Assembly (NCBI GenBank): GCA_965227145.1
Contig: OZ245730.1
Location: 1,178,001 to 1,242,000 of the forward strand
Source of the DNA: JACKAQ01 sp965227145
Lineage (GTDB): Bacteria > Calditrichota > Calditrichia > RBG-13-44-9 > J075
Direction: 5' to 3'
DNA: 64,000 nucleotides
Made by a program: the position numbers and the translations under genes. Numbering within the stretch: the first letter of the stretch is position 1; each line of letters begins with the position of its first letter. The notes under the pieces are model-generated. The model searched no databases and was not told the DNA's origin. It worked only from the letters and a program-made list of their open reading frames with translations. This document shows, in pieces, positions 35,178 through 43,590 of the stretch.

Positions 35178-36491
35178 ATGAAAATTGCGGTATTTGGATT
35201 AGGCTACGTCGGCTGCATTTCTGCAGCATGTTTTGCTCGCGCCGGGCACAAAGTTACCGGTGTGGATGTGAGTGAAGATAAAGTGAATATCATCAACGAT
35301 GCCAAAAGCCCGATTATTGAGCCGGGTCTGGAGGACATCCTGTCCAGCGTGGTAAAATCCGGACAGCTTCACGCGACAACAAATTTTAAAGAAGCCGTCG
35401 CAAATTCAGATATTTCATTGGTTTGCGTTGGCACGCCGAGCGCAAAAAACGGCAGCGTTACGCTGGATTACATTTATCGCGTGGCACAGCAAATCGGCGA
35501 GGCATTGCGGGATGTCGATCATTATCACGTTTTCGTAATTCGCAGCACCGTGCCGCCGGGAACGCATGAGCGCTGTCTGCAAATTATCGCGGAAGCATCC
35601 GGCAAAAAAGCCGGCGAACATTTTGGCGCATGCTCCAATCCGGAATTTTTGCGCGAAGGTTCTGCACTGAAAGATTTTTACAATCCGCCCTACACAATTA
35701 TCGGTGAAATGGACGAAAAAAGCGGTCAATATCTGGCGGAAATTTACAGCCATCTCGATGCGCCGCTGGTTCGTACCGATGTAAAAGTTGCGGAAATGGT
35801 CAAATATGCCAACAACACATTTCATGCGCTGAAAGTGGCGTTTGGCAATGAAATGGGCACCATCTGCAAAGCGGAAGGCGTGGACAGCCACAAGCTGATG
35901 GACATTTTCTGCATGGATACCAAACTGAATCTCTCTCCGTATTATCTGAAACCGGGATTTGCGTTTGGCGGCTCCTGTTTGCCAAAAGATGTGCGAGCGC
36001 TGACCTATCGCGGACGCGACAACGATCTGGATTTACCGCTGCTTAATTCAATAATGCCGAGCAACCAAAGCCACATCGAACGCTCCATCGAACAGGTTCT
36101 CGATTCCGGCAAAAAGAAAATTGGCGTGTTGGGGCTGAGCTTCAAAGGCAACACAGATGATTTGCGCGAAAGCCCGATGGTTGATGTTGTCGAGCGGCTC
36201 ATCGGCAAAGGATTCGATCTCAAAATTTATGATAAAAATGTGCACCTCGCCCGACTGTTCGGCGCGAATAAAGAATATATCAACAACAAAATTCCTCACA
36301 TTTCCAGCCTGATGGTTGCAGAAATGCAAGATGTTGTGGATCACGCAGAAGTGCTGGTGATCGGCAACCACAGCCCGGAATTCAAAGAGCTGGTGCAAAC
36401 GCTGGAAGGCGATAAATTGGTGATCGATTACGTCCGCATTGTTAAAGAACTGGACAGCGTCAAAACCAAATACGACGGTTTGGCGTGGTAA
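35178..36491 (+). CDS. nucleotide-sugar dehydrogenase, GDP-mannose 6-dehydrogenase type
   Basis: 437 residues. It oxidises a nucleotide sugar at C6 to the uronate in two NAD-dependent steps. The Rossmann motif is GLGYVG (7-12). The catalytic cysteine is Cys267 in GFAFGGSCLPKDVRALTYR; the form GGSCLPKDVRAL is typical of AlgD-like GDP-mannose dehydrogenases rather than UDP-glucose dehydrogenases, which usually read GGSCFPKD. Ribosome site GGAGG. Product would be a uronic acid precursor for the polymer, which fits with the uronate-active heparinase-like protein nearby. The substrate (GDP-mannose versus UDP-sugar) is a motif-based guess. Confidence 0.88.
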   Translation: MKIAVFGLGYVGCISAACFARAGHKVTGVDVSEDKVNIINDAKSPIIEPGLEDILSSVVKSGQLHATTNFKEAVANSDISLVCVGTPSAKNGSVTLDYIYRVAQQIGEALRDVDHYHVFVIRSTVPPGTHERCLQIIAEASGKKAGEHFGACSNPEFLREGSALKDFYNPPYTIIGEMDEKSGQYLAEIYSHLDAPLVRTDVKVAEMVKYANNTFHALKVAFGNEMGTICKAEGVDSHKLMDIFCMDTKLNLSPYYLKPGFAFGGSCLPKDVRALTYRGRDNDLDLPLLNSIMPSNQSHIERSIEQVLDSGKKKIGVLGLSFKGNTDDLRESPMVDVVERLIGKGFDLKIYDKNVHLARLFGANKEYINNKIPHISSLMVAEMQDVVDHAEVLVIGNHSPEFKELVQTLEGDKLVIDYVRIVKELDSVKTKYDGLAW

Positions 36492-36513
36492 AAATAACTG
36501 GAAACGGTAACAA

Positions 36514-37782
36514 ATGATTGTTCTCGAATACATCTTTTGGGTGCTGGTTGTGCTGCTGGTTTACCCGTATCTTATTTATCCGACATTGCTTAAGCTGATG
36601 ATAAAATTGGGTTTACGTGCCGGTGAGCCGCAATCGGATATGCCCGGATTACCGCGCGTTACGTTCATGATTTCCGCTTACAACGAAGAAGCGGTGATTG
36701 ATGAAAAGCTGCGCAATACGATGGCGCTGGAATACCCTGCCGCCAAATTCGAGGTGATCGTGGTTTCCGATGCCTGCGATGATCGCACGGACGATATCGT
36801 TCGGGAATGGTCTGCAAAAGATGCACGGATAAAACTCGTTCGCCAAAACGAACGGCGCGGCAAATCCGCCGGACTGAATCACGGTGTGGCTGCCGCAACC
36901 GGCGATGTGATTGTATTTTCCGATGCCAATGCCATGTATAAAAATGATGCCATTCGCGAACTCGTGAAATATTTTGGCGATGCCAAAGTCGGTTACGTGA
37001 TGGGCGCCGCGCTCTACAACCAAAGCGAGGGCGACACAGAAGCAACGGAAAGCGAAGGCTTGTACTGGAAATTTGAGCTGTTGCTCAAAAAACTGGAAAG
37101 TGAATTTTACTCGGTCGTTGGCGGCGACGGCGCGATTTATGCGATTCGCAAAACGCTGTTTTTTCCGCTGCGCGATGACGATATCAACGATTTTGTGAAT
37201 CCGCTGCAAATTGTTTCAAAAGGCTATCGCGGTATTTTCAACGAAAAAGCGATTTGTTACGAAGACGCTGCGGAGGAATTTGGCAAAGAATTCAAACGCA
37301 AACGGCGAATCGCCAATCGCAGTTGGCGGGCGGTAAAACGAACCATCGGTTCGTACGGGATTTTCCGCGATGCACCGTTTCTGTGGGAACTGGTGTCGCA
37401 CAAAGTGATTCGCTGGTTCAGCATGCCGATGATTATCCTGTTGTTTTTGATAACTTTAGCTTTGGTGATTCCATCCCAAAATGTGTTTTACACTGTTGCG
37501 CTGGCGGCGCAAATTTACATGTTTGCGGCAACGTTTATCGGCGCAAAACTGGATGCAAAGCAACAATCGATTCCGAAATTAATTTATCTACCATACTATT
37601 TTTACCTCGTTTATTACGCAGCGATGCTCGGCATTTGGGACGAGCGGAAGGGAATCAAGCATGCAGTTTGGAATCATGTACGAGATGCTGAAACAGTTGA
37701 AAGCGCAGCAAAAACCGCAAATGGCGCAACAACACAATCCGGCACCGCAACCGGAAATCCGGCAAAAGCCTCGCAAAATTGA
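36514..37782 (+). CDS. membrane GT2 processive-type glycosyltransferase
   Basis: 422 residues. One N-terminal helix (YIFWVLVVLLVYPYLIYPTLL) and a pair or more of C-terminal helices (about 290-375) flank a family 2 GT-A domain: FMISAYNEEAVIDEKL, DACDDRTDD, FSDANAMYK (the DxD equivalent is SDAN), GGDGAIYAIRK and KRRIANRSWRAV, near the position of the QxxRW motif of synthases. This layout is that of polymerising synthases and membrane transferases. The C-terminal 30 residues are low-complexity (Ala, Thr, Gly). Likely polymerase or chain-elongating enzyme of the locus; inference. Confidence 0.86.
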   Translation: MIVLEYIFWVLVVLLVYPYLIYPTLLKLMIKLGLRAGEPQSDMPGLPRVTFMISAYNEEAVIDEKLRNTMALEYPAAKFEVIVVSDACDDRTDDIVREWSAKDARIKLVRQNERRGKSAGLNHGVAAATGDVIVFSDANAMYKNDAIRELVKYFGDAKVGYVMGAALYNQSEGDTEATESEGLYWKFELLLKKLESEFYSVVGGDGAIYAIRKTLFFPLRDDDINDFVNPLQIVSKGYRGIFNEKAICYEDAAEEFGKEFKRKRRIANRSWRAVKRTIGSYGIFRDAPFLWELVSHKVIRWFSMPMIILLFLITLALVIPSQNVFYTVALAAQIYMFAATFIGAKLDAKQQSIPKLIYLPYYFYLVYYAAMLGIWDERKGIKHAVWNHVRDAETVESAAKTANGATTQSGTATGNPAKASQN

Positions 37783-38029
37783 AGCGTCCACAATGGTTTG
37801 TTTTACCGAATGCGGTGGTTTTGTGATTACCCGTTCAAAAGAATAAGCATATGTTTTTTATGCTCTTACAAGCTGAACGATGTTTTGTAATTGGGGTTCC
37901 TGCCCATGCAGTAATGACCCAAAAGTTATAACATCGGTGAATGCTTTAAATCGCAAAAATTGATTTAACCATATATTTTTTATCCTTTTTCCATTATCAT
38001 TTATCCTTTGAAAACAGGAGTTCTCGCAA

Positions 38030-39904
38030 ATGTGCGGAATTGTTGGCATATACCATTTTGATACAGAAAAACACGTTGAGCAACCGATCCTCAAACGGAT
38101 GAACGATGCCATCGAGCATCGCGGTCCGGATGACGAAGGATTTTTCACCCAGTTTAACGTCGGGCTGGCGATGCGGCGATTGAGCATCATCGACCTGAGC
38201 GGCGGTCACCAGCCGATTTTCAGCGAAGACCAGCAAAAGGTGATCGTGTTCAACGGTGAGGTGTATAATTTTGTGGATCATCGCCCGAAATTGGTTGAAA
38301 AAGGCTACAAATTTCAGACGAAAACCGATACCGAAGTGGTGCTGAACATGTATCAGGAGCACGGGCTGGATTTTGTGAAACAGCTCAATGGCATGTTCGG
38401 TTTGGCGATTTGGGATAACACCGAAAAACAGCTGGTGCTGGCGCGAGATCACATCGGCATTAAACCGCTGTATTATTATCGTGATGACGAAAAAGTGGTG
38501 TTCGCTTCCGAAATCAAAGCTATTTTGCAACACCCGGATGTGAAAGCCGAACTGGATATGCAGGGGCTCAGCGCATTTTTGAAATACGGATTCACACCGG
38601 CGCCATTTACGATGTTCAAAAATATTCACAAAATTCCGCCGGCGCATTTTATGCGGATTCGCGGGCGCGATATCCAAATCACCAAATATTGGGACGTGGC
38701 GTATCGCGATAAAATGACGGGCAGTGAAGAACAGATCGGCGAAGAACTGTACGATCTGCTGAAAAGCGCGGTGAATTACCAACTCGTTTCCGATGTCCCG
38801 CTCGGCGCATTTCTCAGTGGCGGCATCGATTCCAGCGGCATCGTGCATTTGATGAAAGAAATCGGCACAAAAACCATCAACACCTACTGCATCGGTTTTG
38901 GCGAAGGCTTCGATTCGTATAACGAACTGGAATCTGCAAGCCGCTTTGCGAAAGATTACGGCACCAATCACCACGAAATTCTGGTTCGTCCGGATGTGGT
39001 TGATTTGTTCCCGAAACTCATCGGGCATCTCGATGAACCGCTGGCAGATTCCTCATTTCTGGTCACTTACCTCGTTTCAAAATTGGCGCGCGAAACGGTC
39101 ACCGTAATTCTTTCCGGTGTGGGTGGGGACGAACTGTTTGGCGGCTATCGCCGATATCTCAACGTGCAAATGAACAAATATGTGAAGCTGATGCCCGTTT
39201 GGTTCCGCCGCAACGTGGTAAAACCGATGGTCAACCGGTTGCCGGTCGATCGCAACAGCACGGTGCTCAATTATTTCCGGCTGGCGAAAGCGTATTTCAA
39301 CACGGCGGATATGGCGTTGCAACAGCAATACGGCGAATACACCTCCGTTTTCAAAGATGATTTCCGGTCGCAACTGGCGCTGGAAAACCGGGACGTACCC
39401 GATTTTTATGATCAATATTTCGACGGCTGCGATTCGGACGAACTGCTCGATAAAATCATGTATTTCGATTTGAAAACATCATTGCCGGAACAATTGCTGA
39501 TGCTCAGCGACAAAATGACCATGACCGTTTCGCTGGAAGGGCGGGTGCCGTATCTGGATTATCGCGTGGTGGAATTTGCGGCACGAATTCCCTCAAATCT
39601 GAAATTGAACGGGTTCAAACTGCGGCACATCCAGAAGCAGATTTTCCGCAACAAATTCCCGGATTATGTGTTCGAGCAAAAGAAAAAAGGTTTCGGTGCG
39701 CCGGTCGGTGTGTGGATTCGCGAAGAACTTCGCGATATGTGTTACGATTTGCTGGGCAGCGATTACATCAAAAAACAAGGTATTTTCAACCCGAAAATTG
39801 TGCAGGAAACCCTGGATGACCATTTTGGGATGAAAGAAGATTATACAGACAATCTGCTGGCGCTCATCGCATTCCAGATTTGGTATGAGCAATATCTGGC
39901 GTAA
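38030..39904 (+). CDS. asnB: asparagine synthase (glutamine-hydrolysing), EPS-locus type
   Basis: 624 residues. N-terminal class II glutaminase with nucleophile Cys2 (MCGIVGIYHF) and RRLSIIDLSGGHQP; the C-terminal synthetase domain has the PP-loop SGGIDSSG near residue 262 and SGVGGDELFGGYRRY. It moves the amide nitrogen of glutamine onto a carboxylate through an adenylate. In polysaccharide loci such paralogues are thought to amidate sugar uronates or other acids rather than to make asparagine. Next to a uronate-producing dehydrogenase, an amidotransferase role on the glycan is attractive but unproven. Confidence 0.92.
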   Translation: MCGIVGIYHFDTEKHVEQPILKRMNDAIEHRGPDDEGFFTQFNVGLAMRRLSIIDLSGGHQPIFSEDQQKVIVFNGEVYNFVDHRPKLVEKGYKFQTKTDTEVVLNMYQEHGLDFVKQLNGMFGLAIWDNTEKQLVLARDHIGIKPLYYYRDDEKVVFASEIKAILQHPDVKAELDMQGLSAFLKYGFTPAPFTMFKNIHKIPPAHFMRIRGRDIQITKYWDVAYRDKMTGSEEQIGEELYDLLKSAVNYQLVSDVPLGAFLSGGIDSSGIVHLMKEIGTKTINTYCIGFGEGFDSYNELESASRFAKDYGTNHHEILVRPDVVDLFPKLIGHLDEPLADSSFLVTYLVSKLARETVTVILSGVGGDELFGGYRRYLNVQMNKYVKLMPVWFRRNVVKPMVNRLPVDRNSTVLNYFRLAKAYFNTADMALQQQYGEYTSVFKDDFRSQLALENRDVPDFYDQYFDGCDSDELLDKIMYFDLKTSLPEQLLMLSDKMTMTVSLEGRVPYLDYRVVEFAARIPSNLKLNGFKLRHIQKQIFRNKFPDYVFEQKKKGFGAPVGVWIREELRDMCYDLLGSDYIKKQGIFNPKIVQETLDDHFGMKEDYTDNLLALIAFQIWYEQYLA

Positions 39905-40040
39905 TTATTTCAGATCGTGGGAATTTCTACTTTCTTTACCGTGATTTTACGCAAACCGGAATCGTGGTTTAATGCTATTTTATCTCGATTTGCTAATTGT
40001 TAGGGTTGACTATTCATTTAATTCTCCGGGATGAGATAAA

Positions 40041-40919
40041 TTGAGCAAAAACATACTCAAAACACTGTTATTGGTTCAGGTTGTGCTGGCGCTGTTTGTA
40101 ACGGCTTTCATGATTTTTAACCCCATCGCCTTCCTCAAAACCAACACGATTCAAATTGCAGACATGCAACAAATGATGCAGCTGAAAAATGCTGAAGCCG
40201 CGAATGTTTACGAAGTCATCAGCCAAATTCCCTATCGCAGCGGGCAAACCTTCACGGTTGAGCCCAAAGCCAGATTCGATGAAATTTTGGCATCCGGACG
40301 CGGAAATTGCTCCAACAAATCGTATGCGTTGGCATATTATTTACAACAGCAGGGCGTCAATTATAATATTGTTCATTTGCTAATCCCCAATAAATTTCTG
40401 GATGGGGAAGGGCACGTCGCTATTCAAACTACTTACAATTTAGACAGCACCGTGTACGAAGGTGTTGTGGATATGTATGAAGGCGGGTTGCCGAGCTACC
40501 AAAACCGCTTCATTAATGTTAACGATATGATGACAGCCGGATTCAATGCGGACGATTTTAAAATTTACGGACTCAACCAAAAAGTGAATGATCGATCCCG
40601 ATATTATCTGGAGTTTTTGGATAGTGCAGTTGTCGGACTGACACCGTCCAGCGAAGTAAACGCCCATTTCGATTGGATTTCATCAATTTTTATACCGCTG
40701 GGCAATCGGAAGCTAGAAAAGTTTATTTATGACGGGCTTGCGCTGGAATTTGGGCGGCATCCCAAAATTTATGTGTCAGAAGCCGATTATCAACGATTGT
40801 TTACCGAAACCTCACTTCGGCGATTCTTGAATATTGCCGCACTTTGGATTATTCGCATTTTGAACCTGACATTTCCGCTAACAATATTATTTTTTGTGGT
40901 TCGCACTAAAAAATCCTGA
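40041..40919 (+). CDS. transglutaminase-like membrane protein
   Basis: 292 residues from a TTG start with GGGATGAG upstream. An N-terminal membrane helix (8-30) and a C-terminal one (about 268-288) flank a soluble region. The Cys-His-Asp arrangement of the transglutaminase-like/papain fold is visible: Cys90 in GRGNCSNKSYALAYYL, His125 in GEGHVAIQTTYN and Asp144 in VYEGVVDMYEGG. Such proteins can be peptidases, amidases or amide-forming enzymes. In this locus, between asnB and a polysaccharide deacetylase, it may act on an amide of the polymer; this is inference, and the triad assignment is by eye. Confidence 0.7.
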   Translation: MSKNILKTLLLVQVVLALFVTAFMIFNPIAFLKTNTIQIADMQQMMQLKNAEAANVYEVISQIPYRSGQTFTVEPKARFDEILASGRGNCSNKSYALAYYLQQQGVNYNIVHLLIPNKFLDGEGHVAIQTTYNLDSTVYEGVVDMYEGGLPSYQNRFINVNDMMTAGFNADDFKIYGLNQKVNDRSRYYLEFLDSAVVGLTPSSEVNAHFDWISSIFIPLGNRKLEKFIYDGLALEFGRHPKIYVSEADYQRLFTETSLRRFLNIAALWIIRILNLTFPLTILFFVVRTKKS

Positions 40920-40990
40920 TTGCATTCCGACAATTCAATAATGTATAATTATCAGCATTATCGAAAATCAACTGCAAAACAACCGCTTTT

Positions 40991-42007
40991 ATGAAACAAC
41001 AGCTATCACTTATCATCAAAAAACTGTTTCTGCAAATTGGCGTTTACGGTTTGATCCGTAAATTTTCGCCAAATAAAAACATTTCAATTTTGCGATACCA
41101 CGCGATAGTTTCTCCCGAAGATAATTTTTACACATCGCCGCCGATTGCGCTTTCCGCAGTTGAATTTGAGGCGCACGTCCGTTATTTTGCAAAATATTAC
41201 AACGTGCTATCTCTGGACGAAGCTGTGGATATCGTTCGCAACGGACAAACGCCGCCGCCAAACAGCGTGGTTTTCACATTTGATGACGGTTATCTCGATA
41301 ATTTAGAAGCCGCGCGACTATTGCACAAATATGGTGCGAACGGCACATTTTACGTTGTCGCGGAAGTAATGGGGCGCAAAACACGGTTTTGGCTGGCGGA
41401 AGTAACCTATTTGATTTTGAAAACCGGAAAACCGGAATTGTCGATAACAGCTGCAGATGAAACGTTCCAATTTAAATTGGGCGATACATCATCGCGCTGG
41501 AAGGCGATTCGCACATTGGTGCGACTGATCAAATCGAACAATCGCGCCGTTCGCGATGCGGTGATATCGCAACTGGTCGAGCAACTTGGCAGCGAACAAC
41601 TGCTGCAGGAAGTTACCGATTTGATGCTCGATTGGGCGCAAGTAAAACAAATGCACGAGATGGGAATGGTGATTGCCGCGCACACGCTGTCGCATTTAAA
41701 TTTGCCGAATGCTGATCCCGAGGATGCGCAAAAAGAAATCACCGGCGCAAAAGCAGAACTCGAAAAACAGCTTGGCAAACCGTGTCGCCATTTTTCCTAT
41801 CCCAACAGCGGTCCGTACGAATATTTTAATGAACGCATTCGCCAATATGTTATCGATGCGGGTTTCGACAGTTCCTGCACCTCAAATCAGGGATTTTTTC
41901 ATCCCCAAAGTGATGTGTTCGCCATAGACCGGGTGCGCACCGTGCCGGAACTTGCCGAGGTTATTCACGGAATGGAATGGGAGCGCATTTCCGGCGCGAA
42001 TAAATAA
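40991..42007 (+). CDS. polysaccharide deacetylase (NodB-like)
   Basis: 338 residues. NodB-homology features: YHAIVSPEDN near the N-terminus, the catalytic TFDDGYLDN (about 95-103), the metal-binding HTLSH (HxxxH type) and SYPNSGPYEYF. It removes N- or O-acetyl groups from a polysaccharide using a divalent metal. A weakly hydrophobic N-terminus could be a membrane association site, but there is no clear signal peptide. With wecB in the locus, N-acetyl-hexosamine units are a plausible substrate. It is followed 30 bases later by a kinase-fusion gene. Confidence 0.9.
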   Translation: MKQQLSLIIKKLFLQIGVYGLIRKFSPNKNISILRYHAIVSPEDNFYTSPPIALSAVEFEAHVRYFAKYYNVLSLDEAVDIVRNGQTPPPNSVVFTFDDGYLDNLEAARLLHKYGANGTFYVVAEVMGRKTRFWLAEVTYLILKTGKPELSITAADETFQFKLGDTSSRWKAIRTLVRLIKSNNRAVRDAVISQLVEQLGSEQLLQEVTDLMLDWAQVKQMHEMGMVIAAHTLSHLNLPNADPEDAQKEITGAKAELEKQLGKPCRHFSYPNSGPYEYFNERIRQYVIDAGFDSSCTSNQGFFHPQSDVFAIDRVRTVPELAEVIHGMEWERISGANK

Positions 42008-42037
42008 CCGTTTAAAAAACTGAAAAATAGTATCGAA

Positions 42038-43387
42038 ATGGATCACACAAAAACGATGGAAAACATCGCGACTTATAAAGAAATTGTCGAAGTGCTGAAA
42101 AACAGCAATGTTCGCTACAGCCTGTTGCGGGACAAAAATCCTGACGATCCGGCGTTGGATGAACTGGATGTTTTGATTTGGCCGGAATCAAAAAATGAAT
42201 TTGAACAGCTGGTTCAGAACAATGGATTTGCACTCCGGAACGATGCGCCGTCAAAAGCCGTTTTTGGAAAATATGACAACGGAAAATTGCTGTTGCTCGA
42301 TGTTCACTACGCGTTTATCCAAAACGGAATCCATTATTTGCCGCTCGATGGCATTTACGAACGACTGGAACATTCACCGCAAGGTTACCATTTGCTTTCC
42401 CCGGAAGATGAGCTGTTGCATCTGTTTTATCACAACCTGATCGGCAAAAAGTGTTTGCAGGAAAAGCATTTGGGCATTGTTGAAAAATGTTTGGCTGAAC
42501 CGTTGGATCAAAATTATCTCCGGAAAAGCATTGACAACCCGGTTATTCAATCGATTTTTGAGAAATTTTGCGCAGATCCGGTTATGTTTTGTAACGATCT
42601 GGTTTTTGCAAATTCGCAATCAGCAACGATAGTTGATGTCCTGAAAAAAAATGGACAATCCCAGAACAATTCAATAATCCCGGCTTCGGGGAAACAAAAA
42701 CGCGGCGTGCATTTCGCATTTATGGGTGTGGACGGCGCCGGAAAAAGCACCACGGTGGAGCACGTTCAACGATTACTGGATGAAGCGGGGAAAATCAAAT
42801 ATCAATTTGTTTATATGGGACCGTGGGGTTTTGTTCGGTCGCCGTTGCTCAAAAAAGTGTATGAATGGAAGCTGTTTCCGCCGAAAGACGATTGGTTTGA
42901 TCTGATTCGGCAAAAACTATCCGGTAAAAAAGTATCACATTCTTTGCTGCCGATGGTCGCCAAATGGTTGAGTGGGACGCTCAAAGGATTTATCTATTAT
43001 TTTGCTGTTTATGTGGAAATGTGGTATCGCTACCTTCGGGAAGTAAAACCGAATGTGGCGCGCGGGCGCATTGTGCTCAGCGATCGCTATGTTTATGATT
43101 TGCGCTATATTTACAAAAAACGACCGATCAGCCAATTTCGCACCTGGCGGTGGTTTGTGTGCAAATTTTTTCCCCAACCCGACCGTGTGGTGTTTATCTG
43201 GAATAACGCAGATGATATTATTTCGCGAAAGCCGCAGCTTGGAGCAGAAGAAATCAACGAATTTCAGACCTATTACCGCAAAGTTTTGGCAAATATCCCG
43301 ACCATCGAAAAACAATCAAACCGGGCACCGGAAGAAATTGCAGCGGAAATCGTTGAAGAAATCATGAAAATTTATCTCGAAAATTAA
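42038..43387 (+). CDS. nucleotidyltransferase-like domain fused to a thymidylate-kinase-like domain
   Basis: 449 residues in two parts. Residues about 10-200 resemble the nucleotidyltransferase-fold family seen in glycan loci (VRYSLLRDKNPDDPALDELDVLIWPE, then KLLLLDVHYAF and the helical LLSPEDELLHLFYHNLIGKK). Residues about 222-449 form a P-loop kinase with MGVDGAGKSTT (about 228-238) and SDRYVYDLRYI (thymidylate-kinase DRY motif). The same kinase type is found alone at 34401. Both are probably glycan-locus kinases, not housekeeping dTMP kinases. Substrate unknown. Confidence 0.78.
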   Translation: MDHTKTMENIATYKEIVEVLKNSNVRYSLLRDKNPDDPALDELDVLIWPESKNEFEQLVQNNGFALRNDAPSKAVFGKYDNGKLLLLDVHYAFIQNGIHYLPLDGIYERLEHSPQGYHLLSPEDELLHLFYHNLIGKKCLQEKHLGIVEKCLAEPLDQNYLRKSIDNPVIQSIFEKFCADPVMFCNDLVFANSQSATIVDVLKKNGQSQNNSIIPASGKQKRGVHFAFMGVDGAGKSTTVEHVQRLLDEAGKIKYQFVYMGPWGFVRSPLLKKVYEWKLFPPKDDWFDLIRQKLSGKKVSHSLLPMVAKWLSGTLKGFIYYFAVYVEMWYRYLREVKPNVARGRIVLSDRYVYDLRYIYKKRPISQFRTWRWFVCKFFPQPDRVVFIWNNADDIISRKPQLGAEEINEFQTYYRKVLANIPTIEKQSNRAPEEIAAEIVEEIMKIYLEN

Positions 43388-43430
43388 TATTAAGCGAATT
43401 AAAGAATGATAAATGTTCGAAATATGACAT

Positions 43431-43456
43431 AACGCACCTATCGATCTGGGTGCGTT
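43431..43456 (+). terminator. probable terminator ending the polysaccharide locus
   Basis: AACGCACC (43431-43438) pairs with GGTGCGTT (43449-43456), followed by AATTATTTTA. The T content after the stem is weak, so confidence is moderate. Confidence 0.6.
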
Positions 43457-43590
43457 AATTATTTTAGCACCTTCGTTTTAAACAAAGGGAAACCTGAAAC
43501 AAAATCAACTGCCAGCAGATCAATTTTTGTCAGCTAAGTTTTTGTTTCAAAAGGAAATAGGGATATACGCACAGGAAAGTTACGCTACAC

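Noticed and set aside
37661..37846. 61-codon frame overlapping the end of the GT2 gene
   Set aside because: The GT2 frame reads as a natural protein through WDERKGIKHAVWNHVRD in this region; the alternative frame has no ribosome site and no recognisable domain.
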